From assembly GCA_024223125.1 (NCBI GenBank), contig JAAEOP010001149.1:1-28902 (forward strand): 28,902 nucleotides of DNA. Reading direction: 5' to 3'. Numbering within the stretch: position 1 is the first letter of the stretch; each line of letters starts with the position of its first letter. Below the pieces are notes generated by a model. It did no database searches and was not told where the DNA came from. It saw nothing but the letters and a program-made list of their open reading frames with translations. The DNA comes from Chloroflexota bacterium. GTDB taxonomy: Bacteria > Chloroflexota > Anaerolineae > Promineifilales > Promineifilaceae. Shown one piece after another: positions 16,101 to 22,853 of the stretch. The position numbers and the translations under genes are program-made.

Positions 16101-16559
16101 GCGGCCTTGATCCAGGTGGCTGTGATTGCCCCAGTTGGTGTCGGTGAGCGTCATAATTGCGCCGGGGGCAACGACCACCGTTTCCACAGCTCCTGTCGGG
16201 CTGAGGTGGGCGCCGCCGGCAATGAAGCCGTTCCACTCCATGCTGCCGGTCACAGTCAGGGTGTTATATCCATTGATGGTGCTGCCATCGAGGAGAATCA
16301 GGTGATCTACAGTCACCGGGGTATCCATATCCACAACCCGAGAATAGCCGCTGATAACGGCCGTGTCCCCCACCCCCGGCACAGCGCCACAATCCCAATA
16401 GGCCACGCTGGACCAATTGCGGGGTACGCTATCCTGGGGGCCTGTCCAGAGGCAAATCGTTTCAGGCGCGGCCGATACCTCTACCCGCATCATTGTCAGC
16501 AGCGCCATGATGCCAAACATTGCTAAAGCAGTAGAAATGGTCAAGTTAAACTTTCTCAT
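13158..16559 (-). CDS. Large secreted beta-helix / DUF11 / InlB-repeat surface protein
   Basis: 1133 residues. The start at 16559 has an excellent ribosome site (GGAGG, 7 nt spacing); the frame open upstream of it is not used. A signal peptide covers about residues 1-30 (hydrophobic core, VSA-A cleavage). Residues about 35-615 are a right-handed beta-helix with recurring NNYGTVEQASG-, NAVFNN- and GSVNNDG-type turns, as in autotransporter passengers. About 625-725 is a DUF11-like beta-sandwich (LPGSNSGYSLRLTN...LPAGFTYIAGS). About 905-1036 is a carboxypeptidase-regulatory-like fold (VTDAQTGAPIQGATVTLYR), then a divergent InlB/'bacterial repeat' domain (GNGDGRISSNPPGIDCGGDC...GTGTCIVTM) at about 1040-1115. 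The tail VFLPIVMSED resembles the short C-terminal 'YLPLV' ending seen in many Chloroflexota exported proteins. The likely role is cell-surface adhesion or matrix. Only two ACGGCCGT sites occur in 3.4 kb. Confidence 0.85.
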   Translation of the reverse strand: MRKFNLTISTALAMFGIMALLTMMRVEVSAAPETICLWTGPQDSVPRNWSSVAYWDCGAVPGVGDTAVISGYSRVVDMDTPVTVDHLILLDGSTINGYNTLTVTGSMEWNGFIAGGAHLSPTGAVETVVVAPGAIMTLTDTNWGNHSHLDQGRLVNYGTIEQSAGHILGLKYAVIDNRTGGLYHVSNGMIDKNAIFGDDGGSFENAGTLVKDGNGLFTLRAAFFNVGQVNVLSDTLRVEMAGGMNVLTHTGSFSVARPGTLAFVGTDNNFQPASSLSGAGTIRFEAASTGHNFYVRGVYDVSGLTDLAQGTQLYLDTPGGGVMLGKVSMSYSSRLRGTNDITVTEVLTIAGNNAIVEGSSSNANTLNIAAGARMMVNMDGGLSFRTLNNYGTVEQASGRIFAMLNNAVFNNHPSGVYTVTNGSMNGAGSVNNDGRITKLGLGDFDISFGISLANSGIIEVMDGLLKMSGPFVQTSGETFLGSSTLENSNYSLIFNGGKLYGNGAIDLFSGFRLENNGAIIQPTGLLSLDEDYVQGVSGTLQIDIGGLVPVNDYGVFEVLGQATLDGRLTLTPTNNFLPASGDIFRVMRYGTHSGQFAQVERGLGLAFGPEYQSDSVVVSDNPTLVEFSQKPDRRTILPGSNSGYSLRLTNSHTETISTTFKNILPAGFTYIAGSATSNLPLLPPTVTLNSGVQTLIWPTLNITPGALVTIHFGVAVTQTVGVYTNTAEAIVTPTIKSPRTIRLYDSVDVSLSPTINTVIAVTNGLAYPPTEPNGLWTIALPKGQPTTQVGVVITSTPVCVLPACGPLKRFYALHNGQTFSLTLVSGTTSRYRGEIPVGQFNFYERIFLVPVFHPPAGSQREYLSANVGTGNCERVGLGYSVYVIFDPIDGVTPCDPTTGEPLFFDPSGNVTDAQTGAPIQGATVTLYRVTSAWPDTRTTTRDCRTIETRPGGITGTWDSLPPAAPNLGLVEDPLFIPAAIDPTINPQMTDEAGHYGWDVVRGCWYVKVEAEGYLTQYTPVVGVPPEVTDLHVALEPVISLMVNKSGNGDGRISSNPPGIDCGGDCQEDFNNGTVVTLTAAANISSTFNGWSGTCTGTGTCIVTMDTARQITALFTLNINDNYAVFLPIVMSED

Positions 16560-16668
16560 GCGATTTCCTCCAATACGATCGGGATCGCTGACGCCAGGCC
16601 AGCAAACCCACAAGTAGCAGCACGACCGCAGCCAGCGCTGCGGGCTGCCACAACACATTATCAAGAGC
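16546..16668 (-). pseudogene. Possible C-terminal membrane-anchor remnant upstream of the beta-helix gene
   Basis: In the +1 frame relative to the beta-helix gene, 40 codons read a convincing single membrane span followed by a basic tail: WQPAALAAVVLLLVGLLAW then RQRSRSYWRK. This is what the end of a membrane-anchored or transmembrane protein looks like. The stop TAA overlaps the first codons of the beta-helix gene and a stop precedes it, so it is either a decayed gene end or a very small membrane protein started from GTG/TTG. I favour a remnant. Confidence 0.3.
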
Positions 16669-16701
16669 TTACCAAAACAATGTCCACAAAATATCCACAG
16701 A
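16657..16701 (-). promoter_or_regulatory. Predicted SARP-type operator and promoter of the beta-helix gene
   Basis: On the minus strand TCTGTGGATAT is followed directly by TTTGTGGACAT (16701-16680), an 11-bp-period direct repeat. The second unit contains TGGACA, a fair -35 hexamer, and 18 bp downstream lies GATAAT (16662-16657) as a -10. SARP activators are known to bind heptameric direct repeats of 11-bp period overlapping the -35. It sits 121 bp upstream of the start codon. A nearly identical repeat precedes the lipase gene. Confidence 0.45.
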
Positions 16702-16881
16702 CGGAGTCATTTCCCCTTCATAAACTCCAATGTCTTCCGCGCTGCCACCAGTCAAGAATTTTTGCAAACAATGATTGCATAAGCGGCAATGCTGCCAGAG
16801 AGACAAAAAGTTCAATGACTTCTCCGGTTGTGGGTACGCCAACTCAAAAGCCTTTGTCAACTGATTGGCGCAAGGTGTTCA

Positions 16882-18636
16882 TTATGGACTCATGTTGTTT
16901 TCTATCGTCAGGTTGATGTCTGCGTGAGTTTGGTTCAACAAGGACTCAATGTGGAGGTCAAGGTCAGAGGAGGAAGGTATGTCGCTATTGACAGGGACGG
17001 TTACAACCTGAGATTCGGTCGGTACATCCAAGTCGTCTTGTGGTGGAAAGCATGCTGTGCTTTCATACAGAAATCCTGATACCGTCGCCGTGATACTCCT
17101 GTCCGGCTGCATGTTCACTGTAATGCTTACGTCAACACGTACCTCTTCGTCTAAACAAAACCAATACTGTACTTTATGGCTGGTTTTTGGCTCATAGATA
17201 GAGCTAACCGGAGCAAGGGTAAACGTATCATCGAAGGAAAATGTGTCGTCATTATCCCATATTAGGTTGTCATTAAATATATCGACATCGCCATTTACCC
17301 TGACACTGTTTCGATTCCAGATAAAGGGGTCCGAGTTGGGGTCAGGATATTGCACCTCATTAAGGATTTGGATAAGTTCGGGTACGATCTGTTCACTCAT
17401 GGCCTTGTGCCCCTCAATATTCGGGTGTGCAGACCCCCAAATACTGCCTTGCTTTTCCAAAGAATCTCTAAAGGTATTGGTCCAGCGATTATTAGAACAA
17501 ACACCATGCTCCTGATCTACCCCGGTCATATCCACAAAAACCCATTCATCATGATCGTCAGCAAAATCGCCAAGTTTCGTATTTAGTTCGTTTATGACAC
17601 TCTCGCCCCATGCAGACTTCTCGGTTGTCATTTGACTCATGCTTGCCCCGAGGTAGATATAGATTGGGGCTTGCGTATAGCTTAAACCAACCGTATACCC
17701 ATCATTCCAACCATTGCAATATTGACCAGAGTAGTCTTTCATACCGGAAGTGTATCCAGTGAGTACAACCCGGAATTGATCTGATAGGAGTCCGTTAAAA
17801 CCATCCCCCGTGAGTTCGTCATAAAATTTGTCTAGTCTGTCAGAAAGTCCATTCAGGCCAACGATATGAGGGTTGGCGCCGTCGTCGGTATGGGCATCTC
17901 CTGCATTGACACAATACATATTCGATTGATTTGTCTCGGTTTGTCCAAAACAACCGTTGTCAACCATAGTGTTGAGGTCTTGATTGTTTATGCATGCTGT
18001 CAATAGAGTGGAGCATGCTGTTATTGCACTGGCAAAACCAATATCGTTGCCGCCTATAGAGAGCAATAATATATCGAGCTTCAAATTACTTGCGACCAAC
18101 CAGGTTCTTAGCTGCTCTAATTGTGAATCGTTGCAGGGTGCATCATTACCAGCACAAGGGATCGCCCCCATACCATCACCATTCTCCCATACCAACCCCG
18201 CATCAAATTGGGGTTCCAACAAACCCTTCTTTATTGTCGTGCCGGAACAGGCAAATGATCTCATGATCACACTCGTATCTCCATCCTGCTCTTCATCTGG
18301 TCTCCACAAAGGTGCGATCTCCTGAACAGCAAACATATGCCGATTATTTCGCGAACGATGGCAGATTTCGGCATTACGCTTTTCCTGCTCCTGGGAGGTT
18401 TGCCCATCAGGATCCCCCAACCACTGCGGATAGTATCCTAACCATATTGGCGCTGCGGTTGCGGTACTCAAAGTATCTGGATTTCCTTCACCCGAAGCGT
18501 ATGAATCGCCTAATGAGGCAATAACGAGCTGTTCGTGGTGAATGGTATCGCTAATAATCTCAACCGTGTCTCCATTACAACTTGTCATCAATATGCTCAA
18601 AAGTACAAGAATAAAGAATTTTGATAATCTGTTCAT
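16882..18636 (-). CDS. SGNH/GDSL-type hydrolase, predicted lipoprotein
   Basis: 584 residues. A lipoprotein signal is visible: a hydrophobic core at residues 7-16, then LMTSC with Cys20 as the lipid-attached residue. The catalytic blocks of SGNH esterases/lipases follow: ASLGDSYASGEG (nucleophile Ser45), SIGGNDIGFA near 194 (Gly/Asn oxyanion), and SAHPNIEGH near 403 (catalytic His). The GDSYASGEG form is that of the SEST/Streptomyces-type esterase branch. Beyond about 430 comes a beta-rich C-terminal domain of about 150 residues (YWFCLDEEVRVDVSITVN) that I cannot assign; it may bind a surface polymer. The start at 18636 has GAGGAAA 6-7 nt upstream. No ACGGCCGT site lies in this gene or its flanks, unlike nearly all neighbours, which suggests acquisition. 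An 11-bp direct repeat lies 103 bp upstream. Confidence 0.88.
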   Translation of the reverse strand: MNRLSKFFILVLLSILMTSCNGDTVEIISDTIHHEQLVIASLGDSYASGEGNPDTLSTATAAPIWLGYYPQWLGDPDGQTSQEQEKRNAEICHRSRNNRHMFAVQEIAPLWRPDEEQDGDTSVIMRSFACSGTTIKKGLLEPQFDAGLVWENGDGMGAIPCAGNDAPCNDSQLEQLRTWLVASNLKLDILLLSIGGNDIGFASAITACSTLLTACINNQDLNTMVDNGCFGQTETNQSNMYCVNAGDAHTDDGANPHIVGLNGLSDRLDKFYDELTGDGFNGLLSDQFRVVLTGYTSGMKDYSGQYCNGWNDGYTVGLSYTQAPIYIYLGASMSQMTTEKSAWGESVINELNTKLGDFADDHDEWVFVDMTGVDQEHGVCSNNRWTNTFRDSLEKQGSIWGSAHPNIEGHKAMSEQIVPELIQILNEVQYPDPNSDPFIWNRNSVRVNGDVDIFNDNLIWDNDDTFSFDDTFTLAPVSSIYEPKTSHKVQYWFCLDEEVRVDVSITVNMQPDRSITATVSGFLYESTACFPPQDDLDVPTESQVVTVPVNSDIPSSSDLDLHIESLLNQTHADINLTIENNMSP

Positions 18637-18738
18637 TTTGATTTCCTCTCATATGTTCTATAAGCAGATGCTTTCTCTACGCTGCTATGCACACCTCTGC
18701 CCAGCAAAGAATCCCACATTGATAACCCTGCCTGATCA

Positions 18739-18760
18739 ATGTCCACAAAAAGTCCACAAA
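18739..18760 (-). promoter_or_regulatory. Predicted SARP-type direct-repeat operator upstream of the lipase gene
   Basis: On the minus strand TTTGTGGACTT is followed directly by TTTGTGGACAT: two near-identical 11-nt units on one face of the helix. The unit equals the one at 16680-16701 upstream of the beta-helix gene. A possible -10 (TATCAA) lies about 15 bp beyond TGGACA. It is 103 bp upstream of the lipase start and 24 bp beyond the stop of the ABM gene. Confidence 0.45.
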
Positions 18761-18783
18761 CGCAGCTACTTGCCCAATACCTG

Positions 18784-19077
18784 TCAATCCTGGACGCTCA
18801 CCACATAATGCGTGTTTGCCAGCGGTCTGACGAGAAAAGGTTTGATCTTGTGTAGCTGCGCCTGGAGATATGCGCTGGCCTCGCCGGACAACATATCAAC
18901 CCTGGTTTCCCATATGGAAATAGCGATAAATTGATGGGTGTCGGGATTGCCCAATAATAATGTTCCTTTGAATCCCGTTTGTTCCTTCATCGTCGGCAGG
19001 ATGGACTTTTTATAGATGCTAACCGCGCCATCCAATCTGCCCAGTTTTACCTGTCCGATTAATACGCTTGCATGCAC
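18784..19077 (-). CDS. ABM-domain (antibiotic biosynthesis monooxygenase-like) protein
   Basis: About 97 residues, one ferredoxin-like alpha/beta domain. The pattern VLIGQVKLGRLDGAVSIYKKSILPTMKEQTGFKGTLLLGN..., then FIAISIWETRVDMLSGEASAYLQAQL and a last strand HYVVSVQD is that of dimeric ABM proteins, which range from small monooxygenases to haem-degrading and plain structural members. The residues needed for haem or quinone chemistry are not recognisable, so no reaction is claimed. I chose GTG at 19077 because GGAG stands about 10 nt upstream and the conserved domain starts right after it; a TTG at 19107 would add ten residues. It is on the same strand as the lipase gene and divergent from the SARP-NACHT gene at 19245. 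Confidence 0.75.
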   Translation of the reverse strand: MHASVLIGQVKLGRLDGAVSIYKKSILPTMKEQTGFKGTLLLGNPDTHQFIAISIWETRVDMLSGEASAYLQAQLHKIKPFLVRPLANTHYVVSVQD

Positions 19078-19190
19078 AATCTGTTTTCTCCGGGCAACGG
19101 GCTGCAAAAGAATATGCTGCCTGAATGCCTGGCAGTATACGGATTGTGCGTTATGAAACCGTTAGGTGGCGGGTTTTTGCGCTAAATTCG

Positions 19191-19206
19191 TATAATTTGC
19201 TACAAT
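19191..19206 (+). promoter_or_regulatory. Possible -10 region of the SARP-NACHT gene
   Basis: TATAAT at 19191-19196 is followed by a second -10-like TACAAT at 19201-19206, 39-54 bp upstream of the ATG at 19245. No convincing -35 hexamer stands at the right distance, and I see no 11-bp direct repeat here. Confidence 0.3.
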
Positions 19207-19244
19207 GACGGGCATTATCTGGCTTGTGTAGAACATTTTTCGCC

Positions 19245-22073
19245 ATGACTGAACCCTTAACTATCTCATTGCTCGGTTTCCCCCAAATTGCGCTCAACGG
19301 CCGTTCCCTCCATTTTGGTTCTACAAAAGCAACTGCCCTGCTGGCCTATCTTGCTGTTTCCGGGATGTTGCACAGCCGGGCAGAACTGGCCGCGCTGCTG
19401 TGGCCCGAATCGGACAACAAGCGAGGACGGGGAGCCTTACGCTACACGCTCTCCTTGATCAAAAAAGAGATCGGGGAGGGCTTTCTGATTGCCAACCGTC
19501 AGCAAATTGGTCTGGAACCGGTGGCCGCCTGGGAAGTGGATGTGGTTCAGGTACGCCAATTCCTGGCTCCTGCGCTGCGGCCGGAAGGTGAATTAACAAC
19601 CGGGCAATGCAACCAAGCCGCGCAGGGCGTGGCCCTGTACCAGGCTGATTTTTTGCAAGGTTTTAGCCTGCGTGATTGCGAAAACTTCAACGAATGGGCT
19701 TCTATCCAGGCCGACACGCTGCGGCGAGACGTGGCGACGGCCCTCAAACATCTGGCGCTGGCTTATCAACAACGCCATAATTGGGAGGCCGCTTTGGATT
19801 ATGGTCATCGTTGGCTAAATTTCGATTCGCTGCATGAGCCGGCGCATGCGTTATTGATGCAGATTTATGCTGATTCGGGACAGTGGACGGCCGTCCATAA
19901 CCAGTACCAATCATTAGGTGACCTGTTGCAGAAAGAGTTGGACGCGCCGCCCCAGCCAGAAACGGTTTCTCTGTATCAACAGTTATGCCAAACCCGCACA
20001 ATGGGCACGGCCGCGCCCTTAACCACACGTACCCTAGAACAGAGCAACCAGTGGGTATTGATGGAAAAAGTGCGCCGTTTTTGGGTCAACGGAATGCTAA
20101 CGCCTTTACGTGAAGAAGAAACTTTCATCCCTCTCAAGTTGCAATGTGTGAACGATGCAGTTGAACATCCCTGGACAGATGTGATCGACATCCGCCAAAC
20201 GCCAGTTCCAGCAAATATTTACCAGGCCTTCCGTAATGCCAATCGGGCTTTGCTCATCATGGGTACGCCCGGAGCGGGCAAAACAGTGAGCCTGGTAGAA
20301 TTGGCTGAATATTTATTGGCGGTGGTTGCTGACGACACGACTCAGCCAATTCCGGTGATTCTCAATTTAAGCAGTTGGGCTGGCAAGCAAGTAGATATTG
20401 CCACCTGGACAGTAGAGGAAATGGTGGCTAAATATCAAATTCCGCGCCGCATGGGAAGGGACTGGTTGGCCCAAGACCGACTCTTGCTGCTGTTTGATGG
20501 GCTTGACGAAATGCTTCCAGTTTACCGCATTGAATGTCTGGTTGCGCTGAATGTTTTTCGCCAGAAACATGGTTTGGCAGATATGGTGGTTTGTTGTCGT
20601 GAGGAGGCGTATGAAACGGCCGTTACCGCCAACAACACCCCGCTGCAACTCAATGGGGCAGTTCGGGTACGGCCGTTAACCACCGCACAAATCAGAGAAA
20701 ATATCCCGCTCCACCTGGTTGATTCACTGTTTGCCGATGCCGATCTGTTGGAAATGGCACAAACACCACTGGCGCTGAATATGATACGATTGGCTTATGG
20801 CGCTGCTAATGGGGACGAGAATGGCTCACAAAAGGGAACGGCCGTGCCCACTACAACCCGACATCTTTTTGATATTTATGTTCAGCGCATGCTGCAACGC
20901 CAGACCGCAAAGACGGAAAACAACCTGCCGGACGCTGACGTGACAAAGCATCTGAGCTGGTTAGCACAACAGATGCAGCGCCACAATCAATCTATCTTTC
21001 TGATTGAGCAATTACAACCAAGCTGGCTGGGAAACGGCCGTACTAAGCGCGAACGCAACGTCCGTAGCCGAAGCAGCCGTTGGCAATGGTTGTATCTGCT
21101 GCTGACACGCTCATTCCTGGCCGCTTTGTTGGGAACGCCCATCGGTTGGAGCTTTATCCAACTAATCAGGGTAAACCCGCCCGGTGTTGAAGTACACTTC
21201 TTAAATCAGGCTGCGGCCTTGTTTGGTATTACAGCCGTACCCTGGAATGGTCTTTTTTCTGTGTTTTTGCTTGTGTTGTGTACCGGTCTTATGGCCAGTC
21301 TGGTAGATGGCTGCTTTTTTACCTGGCGTCGCCGCCGAAACGATGAAGCCCATATCAGCCGTAAGTTGGGTTGGTTCCAATTGTTGAGCGTGGGTGGGGC
21401 TGTCTGGCTGTCAGCCACCGCCCTTTTATCCCTGACAGACGATTGGCTCCTAGCTTTATCTCTGGGAGGCATGGAAGCCGTTGGTTTTGTTCTGTCTTTC
21501 GGATATCTCAGCTATGGGCAAAGCTGGCACACAGAAGTTCGCGCCAGAGGCGCGCTAACGTGGTCGTGGCGCAATGCCGCTCAACTGGGACTGTTGGGGA
21601 TAGGTCTTGCCTTCATTTGGTCCGGCACTGCCTGGCTGCAAGATCCGAACAGCCCACGTTGGGCAGCGAATTTGATCAACACCGGTTTTACATTCTTTTT
21701 GTTGGGAGGTGTGAGCGGTAAGCGGGCCGAAGCAAGAGATCGTCCCAACGAAGGCATATGGATTGCCGGGCAAAATGGGATCAAGGCCGCTCTATTGCTG
21801 TCTATACCAACCGCCCTGCTGGTTGGTATAACTATCAACCTTATCTCTGGGATTCTTACCGGTATTTTATATGGTACGCTGGCCGGGATTGTGCATGGGT
21901 TCAATGATGTTTTGAAGCATCTTGTCATTCGCCTGCTGCTGGTTGAGGGTAATGTGCCTATACGCTACATTCGGCTTTTAGACTATGCTGCCGACGCAAT
22001 ATTACTACAAAAAGTGGGCGGTGGCTATACTTTCCGCCATCGTCTGTTACAGGAGTACTTTGCCAAAAAATAG
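19245..22073 (+). CDS. SARP-BTAD-NACHT STAND protein with multi-pass membrane C-terminus
   Basis: 942 residues. Residues 1-95 form a SARP-type winged helix (ISLLGFPQIALNG, ALLAYLAVSG, LLWPESDNKRGRGALRYTLS). About 100-250 is the bacterial transcriptional activator (BTAD) helical repeat domain, ending in YQSLGDLLQKELDAPPQPET. NACHT follows: Walker A GTPGAGKT at 340-347, Walker B LLLLFDGLDEM near 413-422, then VVCCREEAY. From about 615 to 905 come roughly eight membrane helices, unusual for a DNA-binding protein, and the end YTFRHRLLQEYFAKK is the helix that commonly closes NACHT proteins. I chose ATG at 19245 over an upstream TTG; there is no clear ribosome site. NACHT STAND proteins switch from ADP- to ATP-bound oligomers on sensing a ligand; here the switch may be tied to the membrane. 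Five or more ACGGCCGT sites show that it shares the genome's word bias. Confidence 0.88.
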   Translation: MTEPLTISLLGFPQIALNGRSLHFGSTKATALLAYLAVSGMLHSRAELAALLWPESDNKRGRGALRYTLSLIKKEIGEGFLIANRQQIGLEPVAAWEVDVVQVRQFLAPALRPEGELTTGQCNQAAQGVALYQADFLQGFSLRDCENFNEWASIQADTLRRDVATALKHLALAYQQRHNWEAALDYGHRWLNFDSLHEPAHALLMQIYADSGQWTAVHNQYQSLGDLLQKELDAPPQPETVSLYQQLCQTRTMGTAAPLTTRTLEQSNQWVLMEKVRRFWVNGMLTPLREEETFIPLKLQCVNDAVEHPWTDVIDIRQTPVPANIYQAFRNANRALLIMGTPGAGKTVSLVELAEYLLAVVADDTTQPIPVILNLSSWAGKQVDIATWTVEEMVAKYQIPRRMGRDWLAQDRLLLLFDGLDEMLPVYRIECLVALNVFRQKHGLADMVVCCREEAYETAVTANNTPLQLNGAVRVRPLTTAQIRENIPLHLVDSLFADADLLEMAQTPLALNMIRLAYGAANGDENGSQKGTAVPTTTRHLFDIYVQRMLQRQTAKTENNLPDADVTKHLSWLAQQMQRHNQSIFLIEQLQPSWLGNGRTKRERNVRSRSSRWQWLYLLLTRSFLAALLGTPIGWSFIQLIRVNPPGVEVHFLNQAAALFGITAVPWNGLFSVFLLVLCTGLMASLVDGCFFTWRRRRNDEAHISRKLGWFQLLSVGGAVWLSATALLSLTDDWLLALSLGGMEAVGFVLSFGYLSYGQSWHTEVRARGALTWSWRNAAQLGLLGIGLAFIWSGTAWLQDPNSPRWAANLINTGFTFFLLGGVSGKRAEARDRPNEGIWIAGQNGIKAALLLSIPTALLVGITINLISGILTGILYGTLAGIVHGFNDVLKHLVIRLLLVEGNVPIRYIRLLDYAADAILLQKVGGGYTFRHRLLQEYFAKK

Positions 22074-22423
22074 AAACGGTTGGCGCCGGCCATCGGGGAA
22101 CCCTTGCAACGGCAAAATGGAATTTAATTGGCAGCATCATAAGACACACACTGTTTGGGGGTTAGAGGTATCTGTATTGGGTGCCGAGAGCCCGGAGCAT
22201 TTGACCAGCAGTTAGTTCTTTCAGCCCCGCGGCCGTTGTCAGGTCGTCCTGGCCGCAGGTGTGGATGATGAGGGAGACGGCCGTTTGGCAACTGCCAACT
22301 CCTCTTGTGATATAATCTTGCTCCATTGTCGTTAACTTAAGACCTCGCAGGTTTCCAAAATGATCTACGCCCCTCTGAGGTTTTGCGTTAAAACCTGCGA
22401 GGTCTTCGCTTAAGTTAACACTT
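22074..22423. other. Non-coding stretch holding a large inverted repeat
   Basis: No gene that I can support. A minus-strand frame of 54 codons (22162-22326) has no ribosome site and no recognised family. The second half is the inverted repeat at 22331-22419, which abuts the nuclease relic. Confidence 0.5.
22331..22419. repeat. 24-bp inverted repeat element
   Basis: The left arm 22331-22354 begins GTTAACTTAAG and ends ACCTCGCAGGTTT. The right arm 22391-22419 is its complement except for an extra CGCTT in the middle. The 36-nt interior is not repeated. The outer ends being exact complements gives it the look of a small non-autonomous element (MITE-like). AAACCTGCGAGGT itself is a sequence I associate with Chloroflexota intergenic repeats. 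Confidence 0.85.
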
Positions 22424-22752
22424 ATGATACACACAATTTTGTATTATTTAAGTGGAGCAACCGAGCGTGTTAGCCGCGAGGATTTGCAAACGGTTTTGCG
22501 GTAACAGGGATCTGAAAGAGAGCGAGCGATGACAACAATAGCCCAAGAATTTATTCGACAGGGTGTTGAGCAAGGTATTGAGCAAAGCATTTGCGAATTT
22601 TGACCCGACGTTTTGGTAGTGTTCCAGCAACTATACGGCCGAAACTGGAGGGACTGTCTATTTCAGACCTGGATTCGCTGCTTGATGAAGCGTTAAGTGT
22701 GTCCGATTTGGATACTTTTGATCATAGTCTTACGGTCGTTTCTAAAAATTAA
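22424..22752 (+). pseudogene. Decayed Rpn-type PD-(D/E)XK nuclease/transposase C-terminus (DUF4351-like)
   Basis: Three pieces in order match the C-terminal half of Rpn/DUF4351 proteins: YYLSGATERVSREDLQTVL, then AMTTIAQEFIRQGVEQGIEQ (the typical QG-rich coiled repeat), then RRFGSVPATIRPKLEGL followed by LDSLLDEALSVSDLDTF. They are broken by an in-frame TAA after the first piece and by a TGA plus frameshift (around 22600) before the last. The nuclease half is absent: the relic begins only a few bases after the inverted repeat at 22331-22419, which may mark the deletion or insertion point. The parent family promotes RecA-independent recombination. Confidence 0.75.
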
Positions 22753-22796
22753 CGAGGTGAGAAGGAAACGTTTCTCGGCTTATATTTAGGGAACGT

Positions 22797-22825
22797 TTGT
22801 TCTGATTTGCTTCTTGTATTATAAT
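22797..22825 (+). promoter_or_regulatory. Predicted sigma70-type promoter of the alkX-like gene
   Basis: TTGTTC (22797-22802) and a perfect TATAAT (22820-22825) are separated by 17 bp. A start near 22832 would leave a 20-nt leader that carries AGGAG at 22842-22846, 7 nt before the ATG at 22854. Confidence 0.6.
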
Positions 22826-22853
22826 GACGGGTATCCCATTCAGGAGAATTGTG

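Noticed and set aside
14427..16526. Plus-strand open frames opposite the beta-helix gene
   Set aside because: No ribosome sites and no motifs; the minus-strand product has clear signal peptide and domains.
22285..22316. TTGGCA ... TATAAT promoter pair
   Set aside because: The spacer is 20 bp and no intact gene follows on that strand; at best a relic promoter of the decayed nuclease gene.
22162..22326. 54-codon minus-strand frame upstream of the Rpn relic
   Set aside because: No ribosome site, no recognised family and no neighbour in an operon; kept only as a remark on the non-coding stretch.
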